Of a stretch of DNA of 64,000 nt, positions 1 through 9,114 are shown piece after piece. Source of the stretch: Phaeodactylibacter luteus (GTDB lineage Bacteria > Bacteroidota > Bacteroidia > Chitinophagales > Saprospiraceae); assembly GCF_007993045.1 (NCBI RefSeq), contig NZ_VOOR01000003.1:1-64000 (forward strand), written 5' to 3'. How positions within the stretch are numbered: position 1 is the stretch's first letter; each line of letters begins with the position of its first letter. The position numbers and the translations under genes were made by a program. The notes beneath the pieces were generated by a model that worked only from the letters and a program-made list of their open reading frames with translations, was not told where the DNA came from and did no database searches.

Positions 1-148
1 ATCAGTAATATACGCACTTCCCCCCATTTGTTGCGCTTTTTCCAGGCGATGCCTAGCCCCTACCGCACCCAGCGCGCCACACTATACCCCAGACCATGAT
101 ACAAAATACAAAAAATCACAATGCCGCCTGCATGGCAATAAGGGAAAA

Positions 149-197
149 CTAGTGCCTTGTCGTACATCTCTGATAATTAAGGCCATCAAGGCTGTCC
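149..197 (+). repeat. Decayed left end of a family A TIR element
   Basis: This stretch begins with CTAG and the family A terminus GTGCCTT, and continues with the subterminal ATCTCTGATA and a TTAAG-like sequence. It then jumps to ATCAAGGCT, which lies about 20-25 bp further in within the intact copies. No matching right end is visible, so this is a solo, internally deleted remnant. The similarity was judged by eye against the intact copies at 47044 and 54867. Confidence 0.55.
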
Positions 198-238
198 GGA
201 AGGGAAATGCTGGGGCGCCGGCTCCTCGGGCTGATACC

Positions 239-335
239 GGGCTAGCGATGCGAAGGGGTGGCAGCCCGTTAGGGCCGAGCGGGCAGCGAGCCCCGTAGCG
301 TAGCGACCCGCGCCCTTGGGCGGGGGTAGCCCCCT
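239..335 (+). repeat. R1 repeat, subtype II (copy a)
   Basis: GC-rich intergenic repeat with the core GGGCCGAGCGG..CAGCGAGCCCCG. It is nearly identical to the copy at 16415, including the right-hand part with a CGCCC/GGGCG hairpin and a following CCCCCTAAAAACA. It lies downstream of the minus-strand DUF4403 gene. The rest of bases 1-461 shows no gene; open frames here are only readings of the repeat. Confidence 0.8.
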
Positions 336-461
336 AAAAACAATGCCCCGCCTGGCGCTGCCTGTGCCAGAGCAATGCGGTAAAGCTCACTTTATACCAA
401 CCGCCACTGTCCCATACTATGGCGCGGGGTGCTTGAGCACAGGAGGCAGGCCCTGGGCGGC

Positions 462-1832
462 TCAATCCTGTGCGCTGCTCAGCCCCCGGATGCGCACGTC
501 GAGGTTCCCTTTGAGGGCAAGGTCTACCATCATGCCATCGGCAGTCAGGTAGGCGTTCCTGATGTCGACTGCCTCCAATGCCCCGTTCAGGATAACCCCG
601 GTAGCTACCTCGTACTCCCTCAGCTGCTCCTGAAACTGCTCCTGCAGGTCCTTGAGGTTGTAGTCGAGCAGGAAATTGACGTTCTCGGCGATTTTGTTTT
701 TTATCGTGCTCTTCATCAGCCAGCCGGCTGAGCGGAACAGGAAGTTTTTGGTATCCAAGGTATAGGTGATGTTCTTGATTTCCAGCTTGTTGGACAGGGT
801 GTTGTAAACGGGGGTGCCGAGGAGGTATATGCTGCCGTTGTAGGTGCCGCTGAGGGTGGTGTTGATGACGATGTTGTTCCCTTGCCCAAAGAACTCGAGG
901 TCTTCTATTGTGACCGACCGCCTCCCGTAGGAGAAGGACTCGCCAATCAGCTCTTGCTTGGCGATGCGCTCGGCTTCGTCGTAAGACACTTTGGTGTTGA
1001 GGTGGAGGGTAAAGTCCAGGCCTTCAACTTCGCTGATCCGCAGCGGCGGGAGGGGGCGGGGAAAGGCAGGGTCGGGGCGCTGCCCTATTTTCACAGAAGG
1101 GCGGGTCTCTACGTAGATCGTGGCTTGGATGCGGTTGTTGCCCATTTGCACCGGGCTCATGCCAATGAACTGCGGGTTGACGGTCAGCCAGGTGTTGTAG
1201 TCTTCCGAGACCAAAATGGGGTTGAACATTTCCTTCCAGGCTTCTTCCACAGTCTTGCGCAGGTTGAACTGTTCGCGCACCACATCATCTATGGCTGTGG
1301 CAATGCGCCATTTGCTGTTGCGCAGCACAAGATCGGCGATGAAGCCCACGGGGAGGTCAATGAAGCCCATTTTGACCCTTGGCTTTTGCTGCCATTCGTA
1401 CCCGGCTACCGCTGTTTGGGTGCGGATTTCCCAATCGGCCCCGATGTCAAAGCCGGTCTTGAAGTCCAGGGTGATCTGCCCGGTAGCTTCCGCCGTGCTG
1501 ATGCCGAGGTCATAGCGGATCCAAAGGTCGAGCGGCACGCTATAGGTGATGGACTGGGAGTCGATGCCAATTTCTATATCCCCTTGTTTGACAGCCCGGA
1601 CCATCATTTTGTCCCCATCGCGGAGGTTGTTGTCTTCGTAGAGGGTCCCATAGAGTTGTTGGTTGAGCAGGGCCTGCAGCTCATCGACCGGGATATCGAT
1701 AGGGAGGTTGATAACGGAGACCTGTTCTTCAAAGGGGTCTTCATAGCTTTCCATGGGGCGCACGGGTTTGGTCACTTTGCAGCCGCTGAGGAGCAGGGGC
1801 AACAGAAAAAATAAGGGTCGGAGTCGGTTCAT
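462..1832 (-). CDS. DUF4403 family lipoprotein
   Basis: A 456-residue exported protein. The N-terminus is a lipoprotein signal with LLSGC, giving a lipid-modified Cys at residue 18, so it is probably anchored in the outer membrane or periplasm. The rest matches my recollection of the DUF4403 family of Bacteroidota, beta-rich proteins of unknown function about 450 residues long. No catalytic motif is visible. The start is an ATG directly before the signal peptide. It is flanked on both sides by R1 repeats and appears to be transcribed alone. A 310-residue open frame on the opposite strand is a GC-driven shadow. Confidence 0.85.
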   Translation of the reverse strand: MNRLRPLFFLLPLLLSGCKVTKPVRPMESYEDPFEEQVSVINLPIDIPVDELQALLNQQLYGTLYEDNNLRDGDKMMVRAVKQGDIEIGIDSQSITYSVPLDLWIRYDLGISTAEATGQITLDFKTGFDIGADWEIRTQTAVAGYEWQQKPRVKMGFIDLPVGFIADLVLRNSKWRIATAIDDVVREQFNLRKTVEEAWKEMFNPILVSEDYNTWLTVNPQFIGMSPVQMGNNRIQATIYVETRPSVKIGQRPDPAFPRPLPPLRISEVEGLDFTLHLNTKVSYDEAERIAKQELIGESFSYGRRSVTIEDLEFFGQGNNIVINTTLSGTYNGSIYLLGTPVYNTLSNKLEIKNITYTLDTKNFLFRSAGWLMKSTIKNKIAENVNFLLDYNLKDLQEQFQEQLREYEVATGVILNGALEAVDIRNAYLTADGMMVDLALKGNLDVRIRGLSSAQD

Positions 1833-2000
1833 ATCGGCACAGGTTTGCAGAGCCGAAAGTACGGCAAAGCCAACCTATTGCCAAGCGATAAAGGGCGGCA
1901 GGTGGCAAAAAAAAGTAATGGCAGCGGCTCAGCGCCTTGGCCCGCTGCGGAAAGGGAGAAGAGTAATAGGCGCGAGCCAGATTGTGTTTTTTTTGGGGTG

Positions 2001-2145
2001 GGGCCTGCCCCTGCCCGATGGCAGGTGCCGCTATGCTCCGGGGCTCGCTGTCCGCTCGGCCCTATCGGGCTTACCCCCTGCGCAGCGCTAGGCCAATGCC
2101 AGCCAAGAGCACGGAAGAGCATAAACGCGAGCGGCATCTTGGTCC
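2001..2145 (-). repeat. R1 repeat, subtype I (copy b), with an uninterrupted CTAG site
   Basis: Contains CCTGCC-CGAT-GGCAGG, the conserved GGGGCTCGC..GCTCGGCCC block and GCGCAGCGCTAGGCC. On this strand it continues to about 2145 with sequence that also flanks the copies at 28790, 39808 and 46951. The CTAG at about 2088-2091 is intact here. At the matching position in the 46951 copy a family A element is inserted. The gap 1833-2304 holds no gene. Confidence 0.85.
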
Positions 2146-2304
2146 ACGCCCGGAGAAATGGGCGCGAGCTGGATCAGCCCCCTGTAGGCGCCTGCCGGAG
2201 CCCCCTGCTGCATCAAGCCCAAATAAAAAGGGGCTGCCCAGCCAAACCCGGGCGCCCCTACAAAAGCAAATCAAATTTCAGCAGCTCTTCCCAGCTATAG
2301 CCGG

Positions 2305-3744
2305 TTAGTTCCAGCCGCCGCCCAGTGCCCGGTAGATGCCGACCTTGGCCTGCAGCTGCCCGAGCTTAGTCTCCACCAGCTCCATTTTGGCATCCAGCAC
2401 TTCTTCCTGTGTGAGCAGCACCTCGACATAATCGGCCCTGGCGTACCGGAACAAGCTGTTGGCAATGTTCACAGATTCGCTTAGCAAGGCTACTTCCCGC
2501 TTTTTGGTGTTGTAGCTGTTCGTATAGTTCTCCAGCTTGGCCAGCTGGTTCAGCACATCAGTATAGGCATTCAGCACGGCTTGCTCGTACAGGCACACCG
2601 CCTGCACCTGCTGGGCCGAAGCGATATTGAATCGGGCGCGTATCGCCTTTTTATTGACAAGCGGAGCAGCCAAGTCGCCTGCGAGGTTGAACAACAGCGA
2701 CTCTGGGGAGAGCAACAAGGTAGGATCGAAAGCCTGGAACCCAACGCCAAGGGAGATGTCGAGCCTTGGAAAAAAGCCAGCCCGGGCCACCTGTACGTCC
2801 AGGTTGGCCGCTTTGAGCTGATACTCAGCCTGCCGGATATCTGGCCGGTTGTGCATAAGCTGAGCGGGGATGCCAGCCTGCAAGCTATCGGGCGATAAGC
2901 CCATAAAGCCCGCAGTATCGCGCTCCATCCGCTCAGGGTAGCGCCCGGAAAGAAAGCGGAGGCGGTTCTCAGCTTCCGTGATCTGCTGCCGGATGCCATA
3001 CTGTAGGTTCTGGGTCTTCAGCAACTGTGCTTCAAAGCGGTTCACGGCCAGCTGATTGGCTTTGGCACGTTCTTTTTGGATTTTCACCTTGCGCAAGGCT
3101 TCCGCCTGAATAGCTGCGTTGTTACTGACAATCTCCAGCAGGTGGTCCAGTGCGATCAGTTCGTAATACGCATCAGCTATTTCCGCTACCAAGCTAGAAA
3201 CCAAGAAGTTGCGCCCCTCCGTAACGGCCAGGTAACGCAGCTGTGCGGCATCTTTTGCGTTGCGCAGCCTACGCCAGATATCGACCTCCCAGCTGGCCTG
3301 AGCACCGATCATGAAATCGCCGAGCGGCTCGGGGAACGCCCGCCCTTCATCGATTTCCAGATTATGCTCCACCGCGCCATCGCGGGTGAACCGGCCGGGC
3401 TTTTCCGCCCCAGCAGCAGCTACCCCCTGCACAAACGGCAGGTATTCCCCCGATTTGTCCAAGACCTCGTTCTGGCTCACCACCAGTTCCTGCAGCACGA
3501 TATTCAGCTCCTGATTGTGTGCAAGGGCGGTATCGATGAGGGAGGCCAGCTGCTCGTCCTGAAAATAGCTCCGCCAGTCTATTTCAGCCAAGCTAGAGGT
3601 ATCGCCCACGGCCTTGGGGCTGAATCGCTCCGGTATATCCTGACGCGGTGCCTTCAATACAGCCTCAGGGGCATTGCAGCCCGCAAAGGCCATCAAAAAG
3701 GCGAGCAGGGCTATTGAAATGATATATTTTATCGTTTGGGCCAT
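2305..3744 (-). CDS. RND efflux outer-membrane factor (NodT/OprM-like lipoprotein)
   Basis: A 479-residue TolC-type outer-membrane channel, third gene of the efflux operon. It should dock on the adaptor and the inner-membrane pump to export small molecules. The start is the ATG at 3744, one base after the permease stop. It gives a lipoprotein signal with a FAGC lipobox and acyl Cys 23. A longer reading from 3783 would sit inside the permease gene. Two long alpha-helical repeats rich in Ala, Leu and Gln, with motifs such as AEIADAYYEL and AQLMHNRPDIRQAEY, are typical of the outer-membrane efflux family. Substrate unknown. Confidence 0.93.
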   Translation of the reverse strand: MAQTIKYIISIALLAFLMAFAGCNAPEAVLKAPRQDIPERFSPKAVGDTSSLAEIDWRSYFQDEQLASLIDTALAHNQELNIVLQELVVSQNEVLDKSGEYLPFVQGVAAAGAEKPGRFTRDGAVEHNLEIDEGRAFPEPLGDFMIGAQASWEVDIWRRLRNAKDAAQLRYLAVTEGRNFLVSSLVAEIADAYYELIALDHLLEIVSNNAAIQAEALRKVKIQKERAKANQLAVNRFEAQLLKTQNLQYGIRQQITEAENRLRFLSGRYPERMERDTAGFMGLSPDSLQAGIPAQLMHNRPDIRQAEYQLKAANLDVQVARAGFFPRLDISLGVGFQAFDPTLLLSPESLLFNLAGDLAAPLVNKKAIRARFNIASAQQVQAVCLYEQAVLNAYTDVLNQLAKLENYTNSYNTKKREVALLSESVNIANSLFRYARADYVEVLLTQEEVLDAKMELVETKLGQLQAKVGIYRALGGGWN

Positions 3745-3745
3745 G

Positions 3746-6700
3746 TTAATCTTTTTTGCGGTTTCGCATCTTGAGCAAAACATCTAGTTTAGAAATCTTC
3801 TTCAACAGAGAAGCCCTTGTCGGCTCCCGGGCAAAAGACTCTGAAGCAGTAGTATGCGACTCCCCCTGCAGCAAATCCCGGCCTTCCACCAGCTTAGCCA
3901 GGGTGTAGTACAGCCCTGGGATGAGCAAGACGCCGAAAAGGGTGCCAATAAGCATGCCGCCCAGGGAAGCAGCACCGATGGTACGGTTGCCGATAGCGCC
4001 TGCGCCATGGGCCAATACCAGTGGGATGAGGCCAGCGATGAATGCGAAGGAGGTCATCAGGATAGGCCGGAAACGGACCCTCGCGCCTTCTACGGCAGCC
4101 TCCAGGATGCTCGAGCCCTCATTGTGCTTTTGGACTGCAAACTCGACGATCAGGACTGCGTTTTTGCCCAAAAGCCCCACCAGCATGATCATGCCGATCT
4201 GAGCGTAAACATCATTGGCCAGCCCCATCGCTTTCAGCAGCAGGAAGGTGCCAAATATCCCAATAGGCAGGGACAACAGGACGGCAAGCGGCAGAACGAA
4301 GCTCTCGTATTGAGCAGCAAGCACCAGATAGACAAAGAAGACCACCACCATAAAAATGTAAACCGACTCGTTGCCCCGTCCAGCTTCATCATAAGACAAC
4401 CCTTCCCAGGCAATATCGAAGCCTCTCGGCAGGTTGGCCGCCGCCACTTCCTGAATGGCAGCAACAGCATCCCCTGTGGTGTACCCCCGCGCAGGAAGCC
4501 CTCTGATGGCCGCTGAGTTGTACAAGTTGTAACGGGTGATCTCGTTGGGGCCCTGCGTTTTTTTGAATTTCATGAAAGCCGAATAGGGAACCATCTCTCC
4601 TTCCTCGTTCTTTACAAAATACTCATCAAGGTCGGAAATATACCGCCGGTACTCTGGGGCAGCCTGTGTGTAAACCTTGAAGAACCGCCCGAAACGGATG
4701 AAGCCCTGTTCGTAAGTGCTCCCGATGAGGATGTTCAAGTTTTCCATAGCCGCGCCTATGGACACCCCTTTCTGCATAGCCGCCTGATTATCGAACTCCA
4801 GCTCGAACTGCGGGTAGTTGGCCGCGTAAAAAGTGAACAGGCCGGTGAGCTCCTCTCTTTCCCGCAAAGCGTCTAGGAAATTCTGGTTGATTTTGTCAAA
4901 CTCTTGGTAGTCCGTAGCATCGGTTTTGTCCAGCATCCGGAAAGAGAAGCCGCCGGAAGAGCCAAAGCCCGGGACTGCTGGCGGTTCGAAATACTCAATG
5001 ATGGCGCCAAGGTCACGGGTTTCCTCTTCCAGTTCCTCCATCACTTCGTGTACATCCCTGCTGCGCTCCGACCAAGGCTTCAGGTTGATGAGGCAAGTAC
5101 CCGCATTGGAGCCCCGCCCCTCCGTCATGATCTCGTATCCTGCCAAAGAGGTCACAGACTCCACGCCCTCAACCTCTTCAGCAATCTTCTGAAGCTGCCG
5201 GGCCACCTCGTTCGTCTGTTCCAAGGTAGAGCCCGGGGGGGTCTGTACAATAGCATAAATGGTACCCTGATCTTCGTTGGGCACAAACCCGGCAGGCAGG
5301 ATATTGTTGGTGTAAACCAACCCGGCGACGAATAAAGCCAGCACGCCAAAGGTGACTACCCGGCGGGCGACTATTTTGTTCAGTACCCTTACATACCCGC
5401 CGGTCAGTTTTTCAAACTGCTGGTTGAAACGGTCGATCAGCCGGTCAGCCCAAGACTTCCGGGCCTTGCCATGATGGTTCTTGAGGAGCATGGCGCAGAG
5501 CACGGGCGTCAGCGTCAGTGCGACGAGGCCCGAGATAATGATAGCGCTCGCCATGGTGATGGAAAACTGCCGGTAAAAAACACCAACCGGGCCCGTCATG
5601 AAGGCTACCGGGATAAATACGGAGGCCATGACCAAAGTAATGGCGATGATGGCTCCGCTGAGCTCCCCCATTGCAGCCTTAGTGGCCTGATACGGAGTCA
5701 AACGCGCGTCTTCTTCCATTTTGGCATAGACGGCCTCCACCACCACGATGGCGTTGTCCACCACGATGCCAATAGCCAGCACCAATGCAAAAAGGGTGAT
5801 TAGGTTGATGGACATCCCGAAAAGGCGGATGAAAAAGAATGCCCCCACCAAAGAAACCGGCACCGCCAAGATAGGGATGAGCGTCGCACGCCAGTCGCCT
5901 AGGAAAAGGAATACCACTAGGGCCACCAAGATGAAAGCATCGCGGATGGTATGGGTAACCTGTTCGATGGAGGCGTCGAGGAATTTCGAGACATCGTAGC
6001 TGTACTGGTAGGTGATGCCTGCAGGGAAATCCTGCTCCAGTTCCTTCATTTTATCTTTCACTGCCTCGATGACCTTGCTGCCGTTGCTGCCTAGAGTCTG
6101 TTTGAGCACAATAGAAGAGGATGGCCTGCCGTCCAGGTTGGAGTAGATGTCAAAGAACTCGCTGCCCAGCTCTACTTCAGCTACTTGGCCCAGCTTGACC
6201 TGCTGCCCTTCCTCCGTGCTTTTCAGGATGATGCCCTTGTACTGCTCGGCGGTATTGTAGCGGCCAGCGTAAGTCAGCACAAACTCTTTGGCCTGGGCGG
6301 TCATGCCAGAGCTTCTGCCCAAACGCCCGGGGCGCCCGATCAGGCTCTGCTCCTCCAGCGCCTCCATGACCTCTTCGGCAGAAATTTTGTAGGCGCGCAT
6401 CCGATCGGGCTTAAGCCAAATCCGCATCGCATACTTGCGGGCGCCCAAGATATCGGCCCGGGCGATGCCCTTGATGCGCTGAAGCTCAGGGACAACCTTG
6501 GTATAGGCATAGTTGTATAAGAATTTTTCGTCCACCTTGCCGTTTTCTTCAGCTGCCAAGTTGACGTACAGCAGCATACTCGGTTGGATGGGTGTGATCT
6601 GAACGCCCTCCCGCTGTACCAGGGGCGGCAGGTTGGGCATTACTTGGTCTACACGGGTTTTTACCTGCACCACCGCCTGATTGGGATCTGTGCCCGGCTC

Positions 6701-6982
6701 GAAAATTACCCGGATGGTCCCTTCCCCCGCGCTAGTCGCATCAGAAGCGATGTACCGCATGCCCTGTACCCCATTGATGGCGGTCTCCAAGGGGATGATG
6801 GTCGACTTGGTGAGCACATCGGCGCTCGATCCTGGATAAGCCACAAAAATATTGACCGTGGTCGGGGCGATAGAAGGGAACTGAGAAATGGGCAGCTGGG
6901 AAATAGCCAACAGCCCTACAAAGACCAAAACGATGGAGATGACTATCGCCATCACCGGCCTTTTCAATATATTCTGAAACAT
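3746..6982 (-). CDS. RND family efflux permease (HAE1/AcrB-like)
   Basis: A 1078-residue proton-driven inner-membrane pump with twelve expected membrane spans and two large periplasmic loops. I chose the ATG at 6982, which begins MFQNILKRPV as in AcrB relatives, not a TTG three codons upstream. Proton-relay residues can be recognised. TM4 carries VVDNAIVVVE (Asp409 present, the second Asp replaced by Asn410). TM10 carries LLGKNAVLIVEF with the Lys. The RFRPILMTS segment holds the Arg and Thr positions. It lies between the adaptor (23 bp upstream) and the outer-membrane factor (1 bp downstream). HAE1 membership suggests organic or drug-like substrates; the His-rich adaptor leaves metals open. 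Confidence 0.95.
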   Translation of the reverse strand: MFQNILKRPVMAIVISIVLVFVGLLAISQLPISQFPSIAPTTVNIFVAYPGSSADVLTKSTIIPLETAINGVQGMRYIASDATSAGEGTIRVIFEPGTDPNQAVVQVKTRVDQVMPNLPPLVQREGVQITPIQPSMLLYVNLAAEENGKVDEKFLYNYAYTKVVPELQRIKGIARADILGARKYAMRIWLKPDRMRAYKISAEEVMEALEEQSLIGRPGRLGRSSGMTAQAKEFVLTYAGRYNTAEQYKGIILKSTEEGQQVKLGQVAEVELGSEFFDIYSNLDGRPSSSIVLKQTLGSNGSKVIEAVKDKMKELEQDFPAGITYQYSYDVSKFLDASIEQVTHTIRDAFILVALVVFLFLGDWRATLIPILAVPVSLVGAFFFIRLFGMSINLITLFALVLAIGIVVDNAIVVVEAVYAKMEEDARLTPYQATKAAMGELSGAIIAITLVMASVFIPVAFMTGPVGVFYRQFSITMASAIIISGLVALTLTPVLCAMLLKNHHGKARKSWADRLIDRFNQQFEKLTGGYVRVLNKIVARRVVTFGVLALFVAGLVYTNNILPAGFVPNEDQGTIYAIVQTPPGSTLEQTNEVARQLQKIAEEVEGVESVTSLAGYEIMTEGRGSNAGTCLINLKPWSERSRDVHEVMEELEEETRDLGAIIEYFEPPAVPGFGSSGGFSFRMLDKTDATDYQEFDKINQNFLDALREREELTGLFTFYAANYPQFELEFDNQAAMQKGVSIGAAMENLNILIGSTYEQGFIRFGRFFKVYTQAAPEYRRYISDLDEYFVKNEEGEMVPYSAFMKFKKTQGPNEITRYNLYNSAAIRGLPARGYTTGDAVAAIQEVAAANLPRGFDIAWEGLSYDEAGRGNESVYIFMVVVFFVYLVLAAQYESFVLPLAVLLSLPIGIFGTFLLLKAMGLANDVYAQIGMIMLVGLLGKNAVLIVEFAVQKHNEGSSILEAAVEGARVRFRPILMTSFAFIAGLIPLVLAHGAGAIGNRTIGAASLGGMLIGTLFGVLLIPGLYYTLAKLVEGRDLLQGESHTTASESFAREPTRASLLKKISKLDVLLKMRNRKKD

Positions 6983-7005
6983 GGTTTGCAATTTTGGGTG
7001 ATGGA

Positions 7006-8181
7006 CTATTCTGCGTGCAGCCCAAGCTGGCTGTATACTTCCTCTGGCGCTTTGTACTCGTACTCAATCTGATCGCCATTTTTTACTTTGCGCAGCCCCT
7101 CCAACAGGAATTGATCTTCTAGGCCAAGCCCCTCGGAAACCACGTAGAGGTTGTCCAATTCTGCAGCGATCTGGATTTCCCGGGAGGCCACCCGGCCCTC
7201 CGCTCCGACGACGAAGACGAACCGCTTATCCAGCACCTCGTAGACTGCCTTCTGCGGGATCAGCATAGCTTGCGCCAATTGTACAGGCCAGAGGATGTTG
7301 CCCGTCTGCCCGTGGCGGAGCAGCCGGCCTGGGTTATGGAAAGTAGCCCGGAAGGGGATGGTGCCGGTGGTATTGTCAAACTCTGCTTCCACGGCAGTGA
7401 CCTTGCCTTTGTAATCAAATAGTTTCCCATTGGCCAAGCGCAGCATCAGGCTGCTGGCGTCAGAGGGGTGCTCTGCATAATTCAAGTACACCGTTTCAGG
7501 CACATTGAAGTAGACCCACATTTGGCTGTTATCGGTAAGCGTGGTCAGTTCTTCGCCCTCGTCTAAGAGAGAGCCCAACCGGATATCCTCAAACCGGCCG
7601 ACAATCCCACTGAAAGGGGCCCGGATCTGTGTAAACTGAAAGTGGGCTTCCATCAAGCTCACCTCCGCCTTGGCGTTGTCCACGTTAGCTGCCGCTTTTT
7701 GGAGCTCGGCCCTGGCCAAGGCCAGCTCATTGACCGAAACGATGTTGCTGTCGGCCAGTGCTTTGATGTTATCGTACTCTACACGAGCTTTTTCGCGCTC
7801 GGCTTCTGCCTGCGCCAGCTCTGCCTGAGCTTTTTGAATCTCCGCCAGATAGATGGTGGGCTGTATTTCGAACAGCAGCTGCCCTTTTTGGACCACCTGC
7901 CCTTCGTCTACCAATACCTTTTGCAAATACCCCTTTTCCAAAGCTTTGAGCTCGATATGGTGGAAGGCCTGGATTTGAGAGACATACTCATTGTAGTACA
8001 GGGTGTCTTGCTGTATAGGGCGGGTCACTTCAAGCACGCCTGTATGATGCCCACCGCTGTGAGATGCTGAATGGTGTTCTTTTTCCCCGTGGCTGTCATG
8101 GGCCGTCGGGCTTTCGCTGTGCTGGCAGCTGGCTAAAAAGCAAGCGGCCGCTAGGCACAGTAAACCGTATTTAAAGTTCAT
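7006..8181 (-). CDS. RND efflux periplasmic adaptor (membrane fusion protein)
   Basis: A 391-residue adaptor, first gene of the efflux operon. The ATG at 8181 starts a lipoprotein signal (FLASC, acyl Cys 19); a longer open frame upstream lacks a sensible start. Residues about 28-46 form a His-rich linker with seven His, unusual for a drug-pump adaptor. Then come the half-lipoyl domain (KVLVDEGQVVQKGQLLFEI), a helical hairpin rich in Ala and Glu, the second half-lipoyl segment (IRAPFSGIVGRF) and the beta-barrel and membrane-proximal domains. It bridges pump and channel. The His-rich segment could bind metal (inference). Confidence 0.93.
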   Translation of the reverse strand: MNFKYGLLCLAAACFLASCQHSESPTAHDSHGEKEHHSASHSGGHHTGVLEVTRPIQQDTLYYNEYVSQIQAFHHIELKALEKGYLQKVLVDEGQVVQKGQLLFEIQPTIYLAEIQKAQAELAQAEAEREKARVEYDNIKALADSNIVSVNELALARAELQKAAANVDNAKAEVSLMEAHFQFTQIRAPFSGIVGRFEDIRLGSLLDEGEELTTLTDNSQMWVYFNVPETVYLNYAEHPSDASSLMLRLANGKLFDYKGKVTAVEAEFDNTTGTIPFRATFHNPGRLLRHGQTGNILWPVQLAQAMLIPQKAVYEVLDKRFVFVVGAEGRVASREIQIAAELDNLYVVSEGLGLEDQFLLEGLRKVKNGDQIEYEYKAPEEVYSQLGLHAE

Positions 8182-8538
8182 CTGATTTAAATTGATAGTA
8201 GATCGCCCGCTGGCAAGAGCAGGCAGGTAAAGAAAGTGGGAATCAGCGTTTGGCAGGATGCCAAAGAGAACCTGAAGCGGGACAAGGAAAGCGGACAGGG
8301 TGCTGAGCCAAAAGCCAGTGCAGCACCAAAGGGGCATGCAGCCTGGGCAGGCTTACAAGACGGCATACATTGGGGGGGCATTGCAGCGTTTAAAGGAGTG
8401 CTTCCCCATCCACGCTATGCCTTTTTCCAGCTACTAAGCTTGGGGTAAGCTTCTGAAAAAAGCCGGCATGTGGTTGAAAAAAGCTCATTTTCCCCACTAT
8501 ACGGAACCGACGCATCAAGCCCACAGAACAAGTCCCGA
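8182..8538. other. Intergenic gap upstream of the efflux operon
   Basis: 357 bases between the adaptor start and the small minus-strand gene. I see no gene, repeat copy or clear hairpin. It presumably holds the operon promoter, but I could not identify a convincing TAnnTTTG box on the minus strand. Confidence 0.4.
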
Positions 8539-8913
8539 TCAGGCTATGATGCCGTGCAAGAAAGATTTCCAGGAATGGAAAAGGATGAAAAGCTTGACTT
8601 TTTTAGCCTGTGGGGGATTAGGCAGCGCGGCAACGCTGCTCAGGCATTGGGCAGCAGAAGGCCACAAAGCGGGCTGGAAGCCGATAAGGCCGCCCTCTTC
8701 TTCGTCAACCTCTTCTTTTACCTCGAGATCAGCAAACCAATCGGCAGAGGAAGCTGCAGCCGGGCTTAGCAACTTAGCCAAATGGACATCCTCTCCTACT
8801 GAAAAGGATGCCGCCGAGGTATGCGCATAGGCAGTCTGCCCTTCAGCCGCCCCAAAAAGGGCAATGGCGAAGCTGCAAAACAAAGCCCAGCTGATAATCC
8901 CAATGCGGTACAT
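8539..8913 (-). CDS. Small exported protein of unknown function
   Basis: A 124-residue frame starting at an ATG with a plausible signal peptide (hydrophobic stretch at residues 4-21, then AAEGQ). The middle is acidic (KEEVDEEEGG) and the C-terminus basic and hydrophobic. I do not recognise a family. It lies upstream of the efflux adaptor on the same strand, 357 bases away, so a functional link is possible but unproven. The signal-like N-terminus argues for a real gene; short length and lack of motifs argue for caution. Confidence 0.45.
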   Translation of the reverse strand: MYRIGIISWALFCSFAIALFGAAEGQTAYAHTSAASFSVGEDVHLAKLLSPAAASSADWFADLEVKEEVDEEEGGLIGFQPALWPSAAQCLSSVAALPNPPQAKKVKLFILFHSWKSFLHGIIA

Positions 8914-9114
8914 GGCTGTCGCAATTGTGCTTTTTAAAACTTACGGGCCAAAGCTAATCCAATTAAACCGTAAATGCAATTTTTGGCTGGCCGGCAGGCA
9001 GCGTAAGAATTAATATACAGATAAAGCCCAGCTCAGCTTATTCTGTGCCGGGCCCGCTATTTTTGGGTTTTTCATTGCCCGCCCGCTACCTGCGCGGCCT
9101 ACCCTACCTGCTGT

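Noticed and set aside
882-1814. 310-codon open frame on the plus strand
   Set aside because: It lies fully inside the DUF4403 gene on the other strand, has no signal or motif, and such long antisense frames are expected in GC-rich DNA.
2001-2308. Several short frames reading through R1 copies with a recurring RSALSG-like peptide
   Set aside because: The same peptide appears at every R1 copy because the DNA repeat is conserved, not the protein. No start context or consistent frame exists.
6983-6991. TTG start three codons upstream of the RND permease ATG
   Set aside because: The ATG at 6982 gives the standard family N-terminus MFQNILKRP, so the TTG is unnecessary.
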